Origin: an uncultured Eubacteriales bacterium
Lineage (GTDB): Bacteria; Bacillota; Clostridia; Oscillospirales; Acutalibacteraceae
DNA: 11,500 nucleotides
Assembly: GCA_900319255.1 (NCBI GenBank)
Contig: ONNU01000166.1
Span: 1 to 11,500, forward strand
Direction of reading: 5' to 3'
The notes below the pieces were generated by a model, which was not told the DNA's origin, did not search any database, and was given only the letters and a program-made list of their open reading frames with translations. Below are positions 1 to 7,550 of this stretch, one piece after another; within the stretch, counting starts at the first letter, position 1; the number at the start of each line of letters is the position of its first letter. A program made the position numbers and the translations under genes.

Positions 1-597
1 ATGCCTGATCTTATTTCTTGAATAATCATCGTGGAGGTTTGTGCTGTCGGTGACATATTCAAGCTTATGGTCACGGCAGTATTTCTCTATTTCCTCCCGG
101 CTCACCTCTATCAGCGGGCGGATTATATTCCCTCTCACCGGAGGTATGCCGCACAATCCGTTAATGCCGCTTCCTCTGGTAAGATTGAAGATCACGGTTT
201 CTGCATTATCGGAAGCTGTATGGGCTGTTGCTATTTTTGCGCCTGACTCAGCGGCAATCTTTGAAAAGAACTCATATCTGACATCCCTTGCGCATTTTTC
301 TGTGCTTTCCCTGCGTTCATTTGCAAGGGACGGGATATCGGCGCGCAAAAGACGGAACTCTGCCCCGTTTTTTTCAGCAAAGCGGCGGGCAAACTCCTCG
401 TCCCTGTGGGCTTCCTCACCCCTTATCATATGATTGATATGGCAGGCGGTCAGATGAAGCCTGTATTCCTTCCTCAGTCCGGCTAAAAAATGCAGCAGGG
501 CACAGGAATCAGCTCCTCCCGACAAGCCCACGACAATACTGTCTCCGGGGGTTATCATATTATATTTTTTTACGGTCGTAATGGCTTTATTCTCCAC
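1..597 (-). CDS. tilS: tRNA(Ile)-lysidine synthetase TilS, N-terminal part (gene continues beyond window)
   Basis: TilS converts cytidine-34 of the CAU-anticodon tRNA-Ile to lysidine using ATP and lysine, so that the tRNA reads AUA. The 199 visible codons give the N-type ATP pyrophosphatase core. The PP-loop SGGADS is at about residues 26-31, AHTASDNAET matches the family's conserved AHxxDDxAET region, and RGSGINGLCGI and a DSTN...YSRNKIRH segment follow, as is typical of TilS. The start is a GTG at 597, preceded by AGGAG at a 7-nt spacing; it lies inside the end of dnaB, so the two genes overlap by 11 bp and are probably translationally coupled. An internal ATG (residue 14) would sit too close to the PP-loop. 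The C-terminal tRNA-binding domains lie outside the window. Family identity is very secure. Confidence 0.95.
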   Translation of the reverse strand, partial: MENKAITTVKKYNMITPGDSIVVGLSGGADSCALLHFLAGLRKEYRLHLTACHINHMIRGEEAHRDEEFARRFAEKNGAEFRLLRADIPSLANERRESTEKCARDVRYEFFSKIAAESGAKIATAHTASDNAETVIFNLTRGSGINGLCGIPPVRGNIIRPLIEVSREEIEKYCRDHKLEYVTDSTNLHDDYSRNKIRH

Positions 598-1960
598 GGC
601 TGTACTCCTGTGATGTAAAGCGCATGAATTCTCCCTGCCAGTGCAGCGGTACGGAGCGGGTCTCGCCGTGTCGGTTTTTTGCCACGATACACTGTCCGCT
701 GTTCATATCCACAGCATCGGGGTCATTTGCGCCTTTGGTACTCTGGTAATAGCCCTCACGATAAAGGAAAAGCACGATATCCGCATCCTGCTCGATGGAA
801 CCTGAATCTCTCAGGTCTGAAAGCTGAGGCTCATGCTCTGCTCTTTGTTCACTTGCACGGGAAAGCTGTGAAAGCGTTATTACCGGAACATTGAATTCCT
901 TTGCCATGATCTTGAGATTTCGTGTTATTTCAGATATTTCCTGAACACGGTTATCTATTCTTCTTGAAGCCGACATCAGCTGGAGATAATCTATCAGAAT
1001 AAGATCAACGTGCTTCAGGCGGCGGAGCTTTGCCTTCATTTCCGGAACGGTTATTCCGGGGGTATCGTCAAGATACAATTCTGTTTTGCTCAGGATATCA
1101 CCGGCTTCGATAAGCCTTGTCCATTCATCGCCGCTGAGCTTTCCTGTTCTCAGCTTTGTACCCTCGATAAGCCCCTCTGTTGACAAAAGTCTTGAAGCAA
1201 GCTGCTCCTTTGACATTTCCAGAGAGAAGAAGGCAACTCTTTTCTTTGCCTTTACTGCAACATGGCGCGCAATATTCAGTGCAAAGCTTGTCTTTCCCAT
1301 ACCCGGACGGGCTGCAAGAAGTATCAGGTCGGAACGGTTCAGTCCGGTTATCGTCCTGTCCAGATCGGAAATACCTGTGGGCAGAGCCTTATAAGCATCA
1401 CTTTCAGGCGAATTAAGTATATCAAGACGGTCAAAGGTCTCGAGAATGACCTCATTTACTCTTTCAAGACCCTTTACCTTTTTATTATCTCTTATATCGA
1501 AAATACGCTGCTCAGCCGAATCTATCAGCTGGCTGACATTATCCACCGGGGTCGCCGCATCGGTTATTACCTCACGGCAGGCTGTTATCAGGCGGCGGAG
1601 AAGATATTTATCCCTGACGATCTGGCAGTATTCGCTTGCCCTGTCAAAATAGGGTACGGTATCCGTCAGCTCAACAAGATAGCCCTTTATATTTGTATCG
1701 TCAACCTCCTCGTCTGCCTTCAGCTTTTCGAGAACAGTAACAAAGTCCACCGGCTTACTCACGGTGAACAGCTCCAGCATTGCCCGGTAGATGGACTTAT
1801 GTATTGAAAGATAAAAATATTCGGGAGTGGGCAGCAGCTCCATCACAGTCGTGAGCTGATCCGAATCTATCAGAACTGCGCCAAGTATCGCCTGCTCTCC
1901 CTCAACAAAATAGGGCAGATTTGCCCCGTCGATCGAAAATCCGCTCATGTTTTCGCTCAT
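587..1960 (-). CDS. dnaB: Replicative DNA helicase DnaB (DnaC in Bacillus nomenclature)
   Basis: This is the hexameric 5'-3' helicase that unwinds DNA at the replication fork and recruits primase. The 457-residue length is usual. Residues about 16-115 form the N-terminal DnaB domain (EQAILGAVL...), followed by a linker and the RecA-like motor. The Walker A motif ARPGMGKT is at 217-224, Walker B ILIDYLQL is at 321-328 with D324, SLEMS is at 246-250, and KNRHGET at 428-434 carries the arginine-finger region. The ATG at 1960 has a purine-rich stretch (GGGGGTAGGA) just upstream; M5 is a possible alternative start. The gene lies 73 bp downstream of rplI and overlaps tilS. No intein or frameshift is seen. 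Confidence 0.98.
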   Translation of the reverse strand: MSENMSGFSIDGANLPYFVEGEQAILGAVLIDSDQLTTVMELLPTPEYFYLSIHKSIYRAMLELFTVSKPVDFVTVLEKLKADEEVDDTNIKGYLVELTDTVPYFDRASEYCQIVRDKYLLRRLITACREVITDAATPVDNVSQLIDSAEQRIFDIRDNKKVKGLERVNEVILETFDRLDILNSPESDAYKALPTGISDLDRTITGLNRSDLILLAARPGMGKTSFALNIARHVAVKAKKRVAFFSLEMSKEQLASRLLSTEGLIEGTKLRTGKLSGDEWTRLIEAGDILSKTELYLDDTPGITVPEMKAKLRRLKHVDLILIDYLQLMSASRRIDNRVQEISEITRNLKIMAKEFNVPVITLSQLSRASEQRAEHEPQLSDLRDSGSIEQDADIVLFLYREGYYQSTKGANDPDAVDMNSGQCIVAKNRHGETRSVPLHWQGEFMRFTSQEYSRGE

Positions 1961-1993
1961 TGTTCCTACCCCCGTTTCTTATCAGAATGACAA

Positions 1994-2020
1994 CAGATTT
2001 GAGAGGACATCCCAAATCTG
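1994..2020 (-). other. Intercistronic hairpin between rplI and dnaB
   Basis: A perfect 8-bp stem (CAGATTTG paired with CAAATCTG) with an 11-nt loop lies between the rplI stop and the dnaB start. On the coding (minus) strand it is followed by TTGTCATTC rather than a U-run, so it does not look like an intrinsic terminator. It could affect mRNA processing or the relative amounts of the very abundant L9 and the scarcer DnaB; that role is inference. Confidence 0.5.
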
Positions 2021-2033
2021 CGTTACCATCATA

Positions 2034-2489
2034 TTATTTTGATTCCTCAGGCTTTACCATTACCTTGAGCTTCGCTGAAACTCCTGTGTAAAGCTTTACC
2101 TCACAGCCGTATGTGCCGAAGCTTTTGATATCTGATTCAAGGACTACCTTCCTCTTGTCAACATCTATGCCGAACTTCTTTTTAAGCTCTGCTGCAACCT
2201 CCTTACTGGTGACAGAACCGAAAAGCCTGTCCCCCTTGCCTGCCTTGCCGATGATGACTATTGTCTGATCCTTCAGCTTCTCAGCGTTTGCCTTTGCCTG
2301 CGCTGTTTCCGTGTCGATCTTGTACTGCTTTGACTGCTCTGCGTTTTTAAGCTCATTCATTGCCTGAGCGTCTGCTTCTCTTGCAAGCTTTCTGGGGAAA
2401 AGAAAGTTTCTTGCGTATCCGTCTGATACGTTTATCAGCTCCCCCTTCTTGCCTGTGCCTTTGATATCCTGTAAAAGTATTACCTTCAT
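2034..2489 (-). CDS. rplI: 50S ribosomal protein L9
   Basis: L9 binds 23S rRNA at the base of the L1 stalk and helps maintain reading frame. The 151 residues show the N-terminal RNA-binding domain with the family signature GELINVSDGYARNFLFPRKLA (about 16-36). A long charged connecting helix (about 40-75) follows, then the C-terminal domain with RLFGSVTSKEVAAEL. Length and domain order are normal. The ATG at 2489 is preceded by GGAAAGGG on the coding strand. It lies between gdpP (126-bp gap) and dnaB, matching the gdpP-rplI-dnaB order common in Firmicutes. Confidence 0.98.
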   Translation of the reverse strand: MKVILLQDIKGTGKKGELINVSDGYARNFLFPRKLAREADAQAMNELKNAEQSKQYKIDTETAQAKANAEKLKDQTIVIIGKAGKGDRLFGSVTSKEVAAELKKKFGIDVDKRKVVLESDIKSFGTYGCEVKLYTGVSAKLKVMVKPEESK

Positions 2490-2578
2490 TTGTATCGCCC
2501 TTTCCTTTTTTCCTTTTTTGTATTTGTGACTTCAGATTCTGAAAAGCCTGATTATTACTTTATGAAGAAATTGCTTTT

Positions 2579-2610
2579 AAGCTTTCGTGCGCTGCGGTGC
2601 GCGAAAGCTT
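2579..2610. other. Strong 14-bp hairpin between gdpP and rplI
   Basis: A 32-nt near-perfect palindrome (AAGCTTTCG... / ...CGAAAGCTT, 14 paired positions including two G-U, loop TGCG) starts 5 nt after the gdpP stop. Only on the plus strand does a short T-run (TTTTC) follow; on the transcribed minus strand it is followed by AAAAGC. It is therefore more likely an mRNA 3'-end stabiliser or processing site within a gdpP-rplI transcript than a terminator. A partial terminator role cannot be excluded. Confidence 0.55.
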
Positions 2611-2615
2611 TTCAA

Positions 2616-4601
2616 TTACTGCGCTTTCTTTTTGCTGGCGTCTGCCTTGGGCTTTATCTCCGTTTCATTTATTATCGTCAGCAATCTTTCCCTTGCCTCC
2701 TCAATGCTTACCCCCTCAAGCTGACAGGCTGCCATAGTCTGATGACCGCCGCCGCCCAGCTTTTCCATTATGACCTGAACATTCAGATCTCCAAGAGAAC
2801 GGGCTGATATATTAACGGTCTTGCCTGTCTTATACATAACAAAGGATGCCTTGACATTTTCTATTCCCAGAAGCTCATCTGCTGCCTGGGCAGAGGCTAT
2901 CCGTATATCAGGTGTATTGACATCGGCAAATGCTATTGCGCAGCAGTTATATACCTCAGCCTCGCTGACAAGCTTATATTTGACCTTATAGGTCTCGATG
3001 GAATTGGAGAAAAGTCTTTTTACCTCCACCGTATCTGCGCCGTTGCTTTTGAGAAAGGCTGCTGCTTCAAAGGTGCGCACACCTGTCCTGAGAACGAAAT
3101 TCTTTGTATCAAGCATTATTCCCGAAAGCAGAGCTTCGCTTTCAAGTCTGCTCAGAGAGCAGTCCCCTAAATACTGCACAAGCTCCGCTGTCATTTCGCA
3201 GGCGGAGGATGCATACGGCTCGTGATAGAAAACCACTGCATTATCAATATGGTTTACCATCATTCTGTGATGATCTATTACAACCACCTTACGGCATTTT
3301 TCATACACTGCCTTTGATTCAACAAAGTTCGGTGAATGTGTGTCAACTATTATCAGAAGCGTATGATCGTCTATCATATCATAGGCTTCCATCTCATTTT
3401 TGAATATACTTGCAAAGCCCGCCTGCTCAAAGCATTTTACCAGCGGCTTGGCAAGGGTCTGCTGCTTATCTATACAGATATATGCATTTCTATGGAGTCC
3501 CTTTACAACTGCGCTCCACATTCCTATACATGCGCCCACGCTGTCAAGATCGGAATATCTGTGACCCATTACAATAACATTGCTGCTGTTATTGACATGG
3601 TTGGTCAGGGCAGCTGCGATAACTCTGGTTCTTACCTTATCACGCTTTTCTATGCCCTTTGAAAGACCGCCGAAGAACTGGTAGACTTCGTTTTTCTTTA
3701 CGGCTGCCTGATCGCCGCCGCGTCCCAGTGCCATTTCAAGCGCCTGTCTTGCCCACAGCTCACATTCCTTGAAGCTGCTTCCTCCACGACCTACGCCGAT
3801 GGAGATAGTAGCGTTCATACGGTCGTCTATCTCGATCTCACGGATCTCCTCAAGCACCTTGAATTTTTCTTCAACAAACTGCTGGATATTTCTTTCCTCG
3901 AAAACAGCAAGATATCTTCCCCCGGAAAGCTTTTTATAGAAGCCGCTTGTTCTTGATACCCATGAAGCTATAGCTTTTTCCACAAGTACCTTGATACGGC
4001 TTGCCTCACCCTCCTCGCTGTCTCTTTCAAGCTCTTCCTTATTATCGAAGGCTATCATCGCAACAGCAGGACGTGATTCCTCAAATTCATCCGAATTGGT
4101 CTTATATGTATCATCGTCCACAAAATAGACCACAAGGCTTTGTCCTGATCTCACGGCAAAGGCGATATACCATTTTCCGTTGATATAGGTATCTGTGCCG
4201 TTTTCATCAAAGAGGGAATCAGGATTGCTGTCGGAAAGAAATTTCTCGATAAAATCACCTGTGGGATCCTCGTCCTTGATAAGGCTGCTTTTGAACAGAT
4301 CGTTGACCATAACTATTTCATTATGCTCACCCAATACGGCAACAGGCATTGCTATATTATTTATTCTTTCGATATCAATATCCTCAGCTGAATTTGCAGC
4401 GTCGGTGACAATTTTGACAAGGTATTTCTTATAATTAATCATACCTACAAAAACAGCCACAAGCGCCGCTATGGAAAAGATCAGCTCAGCTACAAAGATA
4501 TAGTGATCCCACCAATAGGACACCAATGCCATTATAAACATGGCAACGATAAGTATAACAAACAAAGGTGTTATAAATATGCTGTTTTTTCTTTTTCCCA
4601 T
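2616..4601 (-). CDS. gdpP: Membrane cyclic-di-AMP phosphodiesterase GdpP (YybT family, PAS-GGDEF-DHH/DHHA1)
   Basis: GdpP hydrolyses the second messenger c-di-AMP to pApA and so affects cell-wall stress tolerance, potassium balance and beta-lactam response. The 661 residues follow the family architecture. Two membrane helices lie at about 9-29 and 34-55, a PAS-like region at about 80-165, and a degenerate GGDEF domain at about 175-310 where GGRYL (227-231) replaces GGDEF. The catalytic DHH domain contains GHRYSDLDS (H347, D351, D353), VDTH (D420), VIDHHR (D443, H444, H445) and LDTK (D498). The C-terminal DHHA1 part contains GGGGH (616-620). All metal ligands expected for Mn-dependent activity are present, so the enzyme is predicted to be active. 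The ATG at 4601 has a strong GGAGGG site. No clear promoter was found in its 270-bp proximal leader. Confidence 0.96.
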   Translation of the reverse strand: MGKRKNSIFITPLFVILIVAMFIMALVSYWWDHYIFVAELIFSIAALVAVFVGMINYKKYLVKIVTDAANSAEDIDIERINNIAMPVAVLGEHNEIVMVNDLFKSSLIKDEDPTGDFIEKFLSDSNPDSLFDENGTDTYINGKWYIAFAVRSGQSLVVYFVDDDTYKTNSDEFEESRPAVAMIAFDNKEELERDSEEGEASRIKVLVEKAIASWVSRTSGFYKKLSGGRYLAVFEERNIQQFVEEKFKVLEEIREIEIDDRMNATISIGVGRGGSSFKECELWARQALEMALGRGGDQAAVKKNEVYQFFGGLSKGIEKRDKVRTRVIAAALTNHVNNSSNVIVMGHRYSDLDSVGACIGMWSAVVKGLHRNAYICIDKQQTLAKPLVKCFEQAGFASIFKNEMEAYDMIDDHTLLIIVDTHSPNFVESKAVYEKCRKVVVIDHHRMMVNHIDNAVVFYHEPYASSACEMTAELVQYLGDCSLSRLESEALLSGIMLDTKNFVLRTGVRTFEAAAFLKSNGADTVEVKRLFSNSIETYKVKYKLVSEAEVYNCCAIAFADVNTPDIRIASAQAADELLGIENVKASFVMYKTGKTVNISARSLGDLNVQVIMEKLGGGGHQTMAACQLEGVSIEEARERLLTIINETEIKPKADASKKKAQ

Positions 4602-4874
4602 TTATAACACCCTCCTCTCTGTGCCGCAGAGCTTTACGCCGCGCGCACCTGTGTTATACTGTTTTCCAGGGAGATGCCCGATCCTCCGACCAGGCAGATC
4701 CGATCACTGTCCCATGAAAGGGAATGTCATCAACATGAATCCGTGAAAATCAACGGCAAAACTATAAAACTACTGTATTTATGAATAGTTTTATACATTA
4801 GCCGGAATTAACATATTTACCGACAAGGTGTGTTTTCAGATGAGCTTTAAACACCCTCAAATAAAAAAATACAA
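4602..4874 (-). other. gdpP upstream leader, no gene found
   Basis: No convincing coding sequence is present. Near the gene, the minus strand contains a possible bulged stem (GGAGGAT / ATCTCC around 4670-4690). Further up lies an AT-rich inverted pair AAAACTA/TAGTTTT at 4766-4772 and 4786-4792. I found no -35/-10 pair at proper spacing for gdpP, and nothing resembling the c-di-AMP (ydaO) riboswitch consensus. gdpP may depend on a promoter I cannot recognise or on read-through from rnjA. Confidence 0.4.
4633..4660 (+). promoter_or_regulatory. Possible extended -10 promoter pointing away from gdpP
   Basis: TTTACG, a 16-bp spacer and TGT-TATACT form an extended -10 arrangement on the plus strand. 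It would start a transcript near 4667 that runs antisense through the repeat element at 4875-5090 and into the 3' end of rnjA. No plus-strand gene lies downstream. A very similar GCTTTAC...GTGTTATACT string occurs on the minus strand at 10310-10337. Chance occurrence is possible. Confidence 0.3.
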
Positions 4875-5090
4875 ACTCTTAGCTGCTGAAGCCCGGCTAT
4901 CCACAGGGGATAAGGAAAGGGGATTCCAAAAAGGGGAAAACTCAAGGGGGAACCCCTTGTGGTTTCCACCTTTTGACTCACCAAAGCAGAAAAAACTGAA
5001 AAAGTATGACTCAAGGCATTAAATCAGAACAGCGGATTTTCTTTTTCCGCCTGAGCCGAAATGTCAGTTTCACGGATTCAGGTATAATCT
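4875..5090 (-). repeat. Interspersed element copy 1, candidate structured RNA (between rnjA and gdpP)
   Basis: Read on the minus strand, this segment aligns along its length with 7551-7712 on the plus strand. The match includes a 27-nt identical block (4904-4930), which contains a GGAA/TTCC mini-hairpin at 4914-4927. Other conserved parts are a hairpin with loop CTGACA (5057-5072), a GCGGA/TCCGC stem (5032-5036 with 5046-5050) and a GCCTTGAGTCATAC tract. Compared with copy 2 it has 55 extra bases (4931-4985) bounded by a CCAAA direct repeat. It lies 45 bp after the rnjA stop, in the sense orientation for gdpP. The homology is seen directly; an RNA function is inference. Confidence 0.8.
4929..4974 (-). 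terminator. Terminator-like hairpin inside repeat copy 1, after rnjA
   Basis: A perfect 7-bp core (CAAGGGG/CCCCTTG, 3-nt loop) is extended by about 11 further pairs (AAAAGG GGAAA with TTTCC-A-CCTTTT) with small bulges. On the minus strand the hairpin ends in CCCCTTTTT, giving a U-run for rnjA transcription. On the plus strand it ends in CCTTTTG, so it could work weakly both ways. This hairpin accounts for most of the 55 bases missing from the other copy of the element. Confidence 0.55.
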
Positions 5091-5112
5091 ATAATCTGAA
5101 AACAAAATTCTA

Positions 5113-5136
5113 TAAACTACTCACTAACCACTAATC
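5113..5136. repeat. Degenerate tandem heptamer at the rnjA stop codon
   Basis: Successive 7-mers TAAACTA, CTCACTA, ACCACTA and AT form a degenerate heptad array that ends on the rnjA stop codon. It is short and weak on its own, but it resembles in unit length the arrays at 10104-10123, 10387-10414 and 11381-11436. Confidence 0.4.
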
Positions 5137-7105
5137 ACACTTCCATAATGATAGGAAGGATCATGGGGCTTCTTCTTGTTTTATCATAAAGCTCCTTTGA
5201 AAGCTCGTCTTTGATGGTATTCTTAATTACGCTCCATTCATGTATGCCCTGTCTGTCGCAGGTATCCAGGGCACGCAGTACCGAATTTCGTGCAGCCTCC
5301 ATAAGGGGCTCGCTTTCACGGACATAGACAAAGCCTCTGGAAACGATATCGGGTCCTGCACAGACCTGACCGGTGGCGCTGTCAAGAGTTACTACGACAA
5401 CGATAAGTCCGTCCTGACCAAGATGCTTTCTGTCCCGGAGAACGATGCTTCCCACATCGCCGACTCCCAGACCGTCAACCAGCACCTTGCCCGCAGGAAC
5501 GCTGGGCAGCTGCTTCATACTGCTTTTGCTCAGCTCCACAACATTGCCGATATCGCCGATAAATATATTCTCTCTGGGCATACCCATATCCATAGCGATC
5601 TGAGCGTGCTTTACAAGATGCTTCTGCTCGCCGTGTACGGGAATGAAATATTTCGGCTTTGTCAGTCCCTGTATAAGCTTCAGCTCCTCACGGCAGGCAT
5701 GACCTGATACATGAACTTCATACATGGATTCAGATGCGATCTTGCAGCCGTGCTTCATAAGCTCGTTTACAACGGTGCTTACCATCTTTTCATTTCCGGG
5801 AATGGGATTTGCTGAAATGATTATATAGTCATCCGGTCCCACAGCCACCTTCCTGTGGTCGGAATATGCCATTCTTGAAAGCGCAGACATAGGCTCTCCC
5901 TGACTTCCGGTGGTGATGAGGACGATCTGATCCTTTGTATACTGACCAAGCATATCAATATCAATAATAAGCCCCTCCGGAACATCTATATATCCCAGCT
6001 CGGATGCAATGGTCATATTATTTATCATGCTGCGTCCGGAAAATGCCACCTTTCTGCCGTATTTTTCCGCGCAGTTAAGTATCTGGCGTATTCTGCCAAG
6101 GTTCGATGCAAAGGTCGCGATTATAATACGGCAATCCTCTGCCTCTCTGAAAAGCATATCAAAGGTATGACCGATATTCTGCTCGGTCATGGTGTAGCCG
6201 GGTCTTTCTGCGTTGGTAGAATCTGCCATAAGCGCAAGCACGCCCTGTTTGCCAAGCTCGGCAAAGCGTGACAGATCTATCATTTCTCCTGTGGTAGGGG
6301 TGCAGTCGATCTTGAAATCTCCCGTATGCACAATAGTTCCCGCGCTGGTATGGATAGCAACGCCCACTGCATCAGGGATGGAATGATTCACATGAATGAA
6401 TTCAATATAGATCCTGCCCAGCTTTATGCGCTGACCTGCCTTGACGACATTGAGCTTTGCCTTGCTTTGCAGACCGTGCTCCTTGAGCTTGCTGCTCACA
6501 AGTCCCAGGGTCAGGGATGTTCCGTAAATGGGAAGATTCATCTTTTTCAGAAGATAAGGCACTGCTCCGATATGATCCTCATGTCCGTGAGTCAGCACAA
6601 CACCCCTGATTTTATCCTTGTTTCTTTCAAGATATGTGAAATCCGGGATAACAAGGTCTACGCCCAGCATATCTCCGTCAGGAAATGCCATACCGCAGTC
6701 AAGCAGGAACATATCGTCATCACACTCAAATAATGTGATATTCTTTCCGATCTCATTAAGACCTCCGAGGAAGGTTATCTTTACGCTGGATTCCCTTTTG
6801 GAGAGCTTAGCCTGCTGAGGCGAACGGCTGTCCCTTGTTCTTTTCACGGTACGGGCTGAGAGCTTCATCTGTGAAGAAGCCTCCGGCTTTACGCTGAGGG
6901 TCTCCTCAAGGCTCAGTGATGCACCGCCTATGGGCTGGTCTGACATTTTCTGGGGCGTCATTATCCTGTCGAACAGCTTGGAATTTTCCACCTGACGGGG
7001 TCTTGATCTCCCCTGACGGACAGTCTTACCGGTGCGTGCTTTTTGCAGCTTTTTATTCTTTCCGTTCCCCACTGCATTTTTTCTGTTGTTATACTCTGAA
7101 ACCAC
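5135..7105 (-). CDS. rnjA: Ribonuclease J with long basic N-terminal extension
   Basis: RNase J is the metallo-beta-lactamase/beta-CASP nuclease that matures and degrades mRNA and rRNA in Firmicutes, with 5'-3' exonuclease and endonuclease activity. The core begins at about residue 108 (VKITFLGGLNEIGKN). It contains the zinc motif THGHEDH (H173, H175, D177, H178), H241, TGDFKID (D263), ADSTNAERPG at about 294-303, the beta-CASP GHA (H469), PVHGE (H491) and the C-terminal dimerisation/RNase J domain. The first ~105 residues are rich in K, R, Q and S and look disordered; RNase J1 of Bacillus is about 555 residues against 656 here. The start is GTG at 7105 with an ideal GGAGGT site 6 nt upstream. 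J1 versus J2 cannot be decided from the sequence alone. Confidence 0.95.
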   Translation of the reverse strand: MVSEYNNRKNAVGNGKNKKLQKARTGKTVRQGRSRPRQVENSKLFDRIMTPQKMSDQPIGGASLSLEETLSVKPEASSQMKLSARTVKRTRDSRSPQQAKLSKRESSVKITFLGGLNEIGKNITLFECDDDMFLLDCGMAFPDGDMLGVDLVIPDFTYLERNKDKIRGVVLTHGHEDHIGAVPYLLKKMNLPIYGTSLTLGLVSSKLKEHGLQSKAKLNVVKAGQRIKLGRIYIEFIHVNHSIPDAVGVAIHTSAGTIVHTGDFKIDCTPTTGEMIDLSRFAELGKQGVLALMADSTNAERPGYTMTEQNIGHTFDMLFREAEDCRIIIATFASNLGRIRQILNCAEKYGRKVAFSGRSMINNMTIASELGYIDVPEGLIIDIDMLGQYTKDQIVLITTGSQGEPMSALSRMAYSDHRKVAVGPDDYIIISANPIPGNEKMVSTVVNELMKHGCKIASESMYEVHVSGHACREELKLIQGLTKPKYFIPVHGEQKHLVKHAQIAMDMGMPRENIFIGDIGNVVELSKSSMKQLPSVPAGKVLVDGLGVGDVGSIVLRDRKHLGQDGLIVVVVTLDSATGQVCAGPDIVSRGFVYVRESEPLMEAARNSVLRALDTCDRQGIHEWSVIKNTIKDELSKELYDKTRRSPMILPIIMEV

Positions 7106-7354
7106 TTAATTACCTCCATGTTTTGATATTCGTTCAGTCCTTCGGGGCAGGATAATGACAAAGCGGCCACACGCTCTCAGAAATAGCACGGGCATGAGCT
7201 ATGGAAATGCCATTATTCACTCTCCGGCTGATATTGACCGGCATAACAGACGATCAGCCAAGCTGGTGCTCCTGTATCAAGCTTCCGAACAAATACAGGA
7301 TACAAAATCGTACTTTACACCTTATAGCCTATGTAATGATCCGAACACAACTAT
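7106..7354 (-). other. Long 5' leader of rnjA with a stable hairpin
   Basis: About 250 nt separate the predicted rnjA start site (near 7354) from its GTG. The leader holds a perfect 8-bp stem TCCTGTAT/ATACAGGA at 7270-7277 and 7293-7300 (15-nt loop) and a smaller GGCAT/ATGCC stem near 7190-7211. No convincing upstream ORF or known riboswitch was recognised. Such a leader could allow RNase J to control its own mRNA, as RNase E does in Escherichia coli; that is inference by analogy. Confidence 0.45.
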
Positions 7355-7360
7355 ATAGTT

Positions 7361-7389
7361 ATTTTACTCTTATGCGGCGAATCTGTCAA
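7361..7389 (-). promoter_or_regulatory. Sigma-A type promoter for rnjA
   Basis: On the minus strand TTGACA (7384-7389), exactly 17 bp, then TAAAAT (7361-7366). The -35 is perfect and the -10 matches 5 of 6. It points at rnjA, about 250 nt away, and lies back to back with the plus-strand promoter at 7452-7480. Confidence 0.8.
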
Positions 7390-7451
7390 TAGTATTTTTG
7401 TCATTTAACAATTATGTCATATCAAAAGACGAAAATTTTATAATTGAATTA

Positions 7452-7480
7452 TTGATTCTGACAATTATTTTATGTATAAT
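7452..7480 (+). promoter_or_regulatory. Sigma-A type promoter for the repeat-2 RNA and/or rnhA
   Basis: TTGATT (7452-7457), a 17-bp spacer and a perfect TATAAT (7475-7480) predict a start near 7487. The first gene downstream is rnhA at 7803, so the transcript would carry a leader of about 316 nt that includes the whole of repeat copy 2. The promoter may serve a separate small RNA, rnhA, or both. Confidence 0.75.
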
Positions 7481-7550
7481 TAACATATGACTTTTTTATC
7501 TGGAAAGGGTACGCTTTGACCTGCTACCATGTTTTCTAACTCTTTTCTAT

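Noticed and set aside
1262..1807. 181-codon plus-strand open frame opposite dnaB
   Set aside because: It is the antisense shadow of a well-conserved helicase gene, with no recognisable domain or ribosome binding site.
2579..2610. Intrinsic terminator for gdpP
   Set aside because: The stem is strong but has no U-run on the transcribed strand, and gdpP-rplI-dnaB is a common co-transcribed order.
4828..5022. 64-codon lysine-rich plus-strand ORF in the gdpP-rnjA spacer
   Set aside because: It overlaps the repeat element and its hairpin; the other copy does not preserve a frame because of indels, so it is not a gene.
4602..5090. c-di-AMP riboswitch ahead of gdpP
   Set aside because: Regulation by the ligand would make sense, but none of the conserved ydaO-type sequence blocks that I know is visible.
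5240..5707. 155-codon plus-strand open frame opposite rnjA
   Set aside because: It lies entirely antisense to the conserved beta-CASP and C-terminal region of RNase J and has no family motif.
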